Shown: piece after piece, positions 61,314 to 64,000 of the stretch | Layout: each line of letters opens with the position of its first letter | How positions within the stretch are numbered: the stretch's first letter is position 1 | DNA from: Pomphorhynchus laevis | Lineage: Eukaryota > Acanthocephala > Palaeacanthocephala > Echinorhynchida > Pomphorhynchidae | Direction: 5' to 3' | DNA: 64,000 nt | Assembly (NCBI GenBank): GCA_012934845.2 | Contig: WNNJ02000644.1 | Span: forward strand, 39,625-103,624 | Notes under the pieces: model-generated | What the model was told of the DNA's origin: nothing | Databases searched by the model: none | The model's input: only the letters and a program-made list of their open reading frames with translations | Position numbers and translations under genes: made by a program

Positions 61314-62400
61314 CTTAAACAGCTTAAAAACTATAGAATAATACAAGCCATATATGATATACACAGAAATTTCTCTAACATGTGATTCTTAACAAAACTT
61401 TGATTAGGATTAAGTATTATTGTTTACGCTAAAAGACGAAAGTTGAACATCGTCTAGTAATTCGGCCACTTCTTTCGGTTAATACCCTAATTTAAGTAGA
61501 TTGACCCAACAAAGTAATTATACTCCAGTTTAATTTAATATTCCTTGGAGTTTCATACACCGGATATTACATTACCCGTTAACTCGTCAACTCACTTGAT
61601 TTTCACTGCGAGATTACTTAGAGGCAATATGATGCATATTATACTTAAAGACAATAGAATTGCCATTTGTCCCCAAGTTATAACTATTTTCATTGTACTA
61701 CCAAATATTATTTTCATAATATGAACTATCTACCTTGAATTTAAATTATTCAGGAGTATCGTTATCTGCGAGTAGGTTATCTGCTCAACGAATATAATCG
61801 AGCATGTACATTGTCGCTAATTAAAATAGGAACCATCGTTAGATAATTTTATCTAACTATATCTGCGTGATATTCTTGTTATATTTTTATGACTTTTATG
61901 ATGCAACTATGATATGTGCTCGTGAAGTTGTCAAAATAGCAATATTATTCATTCAGAATACTCGTTATAATTGAATTAGTAAAATTCAAATGGAAATCAA
62001 ACAAAAAGTAAAAATACAAGTTCATAGTTTTATATTTTGTAGCTGACAGCCTCGATAAATGATTCATATGACTTTTACCTTGTTTAGCTCTTTTTTATTT
62101 AGATTTCTTTACAAATCCAAATATAATCATATTTTAGAAATTAATGCATACTTAAATTAATTACAGGGTTATTCATTTTTCTGACATTACAAATAGTAAT
62201 GTCAGAATCGTTCTTTAGGCTTTTTAACGCTAAGAACAATCTGCTCTCTATGTTGGTCATATATATGAATATATATATCATATACATTCATATATATGAA
62301 TAGATTATTCGAACATCTGTATACTTAAATTAATCACAGAGTTATTCATTTTTATATGTACAAGTATTCATTTTTATATAGATATTTATTCGTTGGTAAA
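61314..62400. other. Region upstream of DENR
   Basis: Probable DENR promoter and intergenic DNA. AT-rich with no TATA or other element I can assign safely. Small palindromes lie at 62181-62205 (CTGACATTAC around AAATA), and an ATATAT block at about 62255-62310. Confidence 0.45.
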
Positions 62401-62465
62401 AATTCCCACTCATATTTGTTGAAGAAATTGCAAGGTAGGGAATTTATTTGAAAACTTTTACAAAT

Positions 62466-62495
62466 TTTCAGTCGCTCCTAGCGACCTTCTTCAGG
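62466..62495 (-). other. Hammerhead-like stem-loop motif at the PLE-2 3' flank
   Basis: The minus strand reads CCTGAAGAAG, GTCGC, TAGGA, GCGAC, TGAAA: a 5-bp perfect stem between CTGAAGA and GAAA words. Penelope-type terminal repeats are known to carry hammerhead ribozymes. This one departs from the CTGATGA consensus. Confidence 0.5.
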
Positions 62496-62741
62496 CAAAA
62501 AAATCAAAAATTCAAACAGTAAAATCACAACTACACAACACATATACACTTACAACAAAAACATCAAAGAAATTTTTTTACCTAAAATTACAAAACACAA
62601 GTATTAAAGTTCAATTGGATAAAATTTGGCTAAAAAGCACTAAAATAATAAAACACGAATAAAAAGATAAAACACTAAAGAATAAAACACCATATAAAAC
62701 AAAATCAAATTAAAATACAAATCAATCCAAAAATTACATGT

Positions 62742-63092
62742 TTATTCCAACTGCAAACCGTATTGTGGCAATCTCAAAATAACGTCTGTTTTATTGCCTT
62801 CAAAGACTTTGCCACATTCTTGTCTTAAGAAAAAAGCTTTCTTAATTGTTCTAATTTTCTTATTCGTCTCTTGGCAAAGAACTTCAGCACCATCAAAATA
62901 AATTATGTGATCACTGTTCTTGCAATGATTGAAGACCGCTGATGATGAGTTGGCCGTTTTTATATATCGACAGTGCTGTCCTACACGTGTTTCCAGCTTT
63001 TCACCCGTTTGACCAATATATTTGTGATAACAATCTCGACAGGGTATCGAATATACACAACCTATACTGTTTTTCTTAGGTTTGCGTTTGAA
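62742..63092 (-). CDS. PLE-2 GIY-YIG endonuclease domain
   Basis: An open stretch without its own ATG, ending at a TAA at 62744-62742: NSIGCVYSIPCRDCYHKYIG, then QTGEKLETRVGQHCRYIK, a NHCKNSDH block, GAEVLCQETN and KIRTIKKAFFLRQE. It has the VYSI...KYIGQTG signature, the catalytic Arg in R-V-G-Q-H, and the C..C cysteines inside the GIY-YIG hairpin that are typical for Penelope nucleases. Reads as the C-terminal part of the RT protein. Confidence 0.8.
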   Translation of the reverse strand, partial: FKRKPKKNSIGCVYSIPCRDCYHKYIGQTGEKLETRVGQHCRYIKTANSSSAVFNHCKNSDHIIYFDGAEVLCQETNKKIRTIKKAFFLRQECGKVFEGNKTDVILRLPQYGLQLE

Positions 63093-63215
63093 AAACTAGA
63101 CAGACGTAATGGGCATTTATAATCAGTCCTAATTTGCTTCCTTACGTTGTTACCAGCATCATGAACCCTCTTCTTGATTTAAAAGTCCCGCTTCGTTTCC
63201 GAAAATGTAGATAAG

Positions 63216-63996
63216 TTATGGTTTCTTTTCATTTTGTTTCGACGAAGATCTCATTGCCTGATGACTGGCTCTATGAATGATACGTTTGGGATAGCCACAT
63301 TTAATCGGTGTGGACCATATATGTTGTCTTTCTTTGTTTGCAAGCTCCGTTGTACTACACAATTTTATTGCTCTGTAGAACATCGAGCAAGTACTCGAAA
63401 GCTTCCATTCTTCTAGTCGGAATGATGTATAAGGTGTAAGCTGAAGTGGAATATTAGGCTTTCTGTATACACTGGTGACCAAATTGTTGTTAATGATCTG
63501 GATCTTGACATCAAAAAAACCAACCTCTAGATTATCTCCAATAGAAACATCCCATTTTATATCATCATCTAAACTGTTCAAAGTGCTCTTCATAAGAATA
63601 GTGTCAAAGACACTTGCTGTGAATATCAATACATCATCCACATACCTGCGCCAGTACAAGATGCAATTACAATCTTTTTAGCATGCTGCTCTCCCAGACC
63701 CTCATGTACAACTCCGCCAACGCTGGTGCAAGCGGACTTTCCATGGATAGCCCTCCACTTTGGTCATACATCACTCCCTCAAGTTGAAAATGTGATTGCA
63801 CAGTGCATACGTAAAGTAATCCCCGCCAACACTCATTTGGGAGTCTCCACGAAGTATTAGACTCAGCGAGCTTGTCAGCTGCTAGGGCAATTGCTTTAGC
63901 AACAGGTACGCTGCTGAAAAGAGACTTGACATCCGCTGTCATTATCATTTTAATCCTCGAAACGAAACTATCCTCCATGATCTGTAGTTCCTCCAC
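63216..63996 (-). pseudogene. PLE-2 reverse transcriptase region
   Basis: Two open pieces, 63996-63667 and 63659-63216. They carry DVKSLFSSVP, the CWRGLLYVCTVQSHFQLEG block, SPLAPALAELYM, YVDDVLIF, the GFFDVKIQ and VYRKPN blocks (F.DV.I......TSVYRKPT in Penelope elements), and the TPYTSFRLEEWK stretch before the linker. The frame beyond 63996 is unseen. Confidence 0.8.
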
Positions 63997-64000
63997 AAGT

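Larger units (their letters stand above)
62401..64000 (-). mobile_element. Penelope-like retroelement, canonical order (PLE-2), cut by the window edge
   Basis: Minus-strand order: RT (63996-63216), zinc-like linker, GIY-YIG nuclease (63092-62742), A/T-rich 3' flank and a hammerhead-like motif at 62495-62466. RT motifs: TADVKSLFSSVPVAKAI (first catalytic Asp), GLSMESPLAPALAELYM (the GSPLSP region) and RRYVDDVLIFT (YVDD). This is the usual Penelope/Poseidon type layout with the nuclease after RT. The element continues beyond position 64000, so its start cannot be judged. It is incomplete in this window, and the frames are not all continuous. Confidence 0.85.

Overview
This is AT-rich animal DNA, most likely arthropod. 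Host genes are split by introns with GT-AG borders, and the non-genic sequence is packed with retroelements. I recognise two host genes. MCM5, a subunit of the replicative helicase, is on the + strand: 13 coding exons between 20122 and 36633, 771 codons, no break seen. DENR, a translation re-initiation and ribosome-recycling factor, is on the - strand: 4 coding exons between 61313 and 41092, 190 codons. The two are convergent, with their 3' ends about 4.5 kb apart. I cannot name the species.

Left part (1 to about 19.4 kb): AT-rich interspersed repeats (458-1255), a degenerate minus-strand LINE (2925-5835), an inverted duplication of its 3' junction (7431-7980), and then two nested LINE complexes. 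LINE-B lies in LINE-2, and LINE-D lies in LINE-C. Middle (20.1-36.6 kb): MCM5. Its introns hold a copied small signal-peptide-like ORF, a 99-bp-arm inverted repeat and a Penelope-like GIY-YIG remnant. Then comes 4.5 kb of intergenic AT-rich DNA. Right part (41.1-61.3 kb): DENR, with a 1.5 kb Penelope-like fragment in intron 3 and a 17.6 kb intron 1. That intron is filled by at least six LINE copies, including one almost intact 4.2 kb element (LINE-I, 55021-59236) lying inside an older relative. The window ends in a second Penelope-like element (about 62.4-64 kb) that runs off the right edge.

The dominant mobile family (copies B, C, D, F1, F2, G, H/J, I) is an APE-type non-LTR retrotransposon resembling the CR1/Jockey group. 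Its features are ORF1 with a paired-cysteine zinc motif, ORF2 with APE endonuclease and reverse transcriptase, an ORF1/ORF2 overlap, a conserved two-tier stem-loop at the 3' end, and a T-run instead of poly(A) as tail. Its sense strand is strikingly pyrimidine-rich compared with the AT-rich host. The three clear nested insertions found (B in 2, D in C, I in H/J) are all antisense to the element they interrupt, with only about 3-4 bp of possible target duplication.

The most noteworthy items for follow-up are a Penelope-like copy with its GIY-YIG domain ahead of the RT region, recurring hammerhead-like motifs, the conserved LINE 3' stem-loop, and the load of LINEs inside DENR intron 1.
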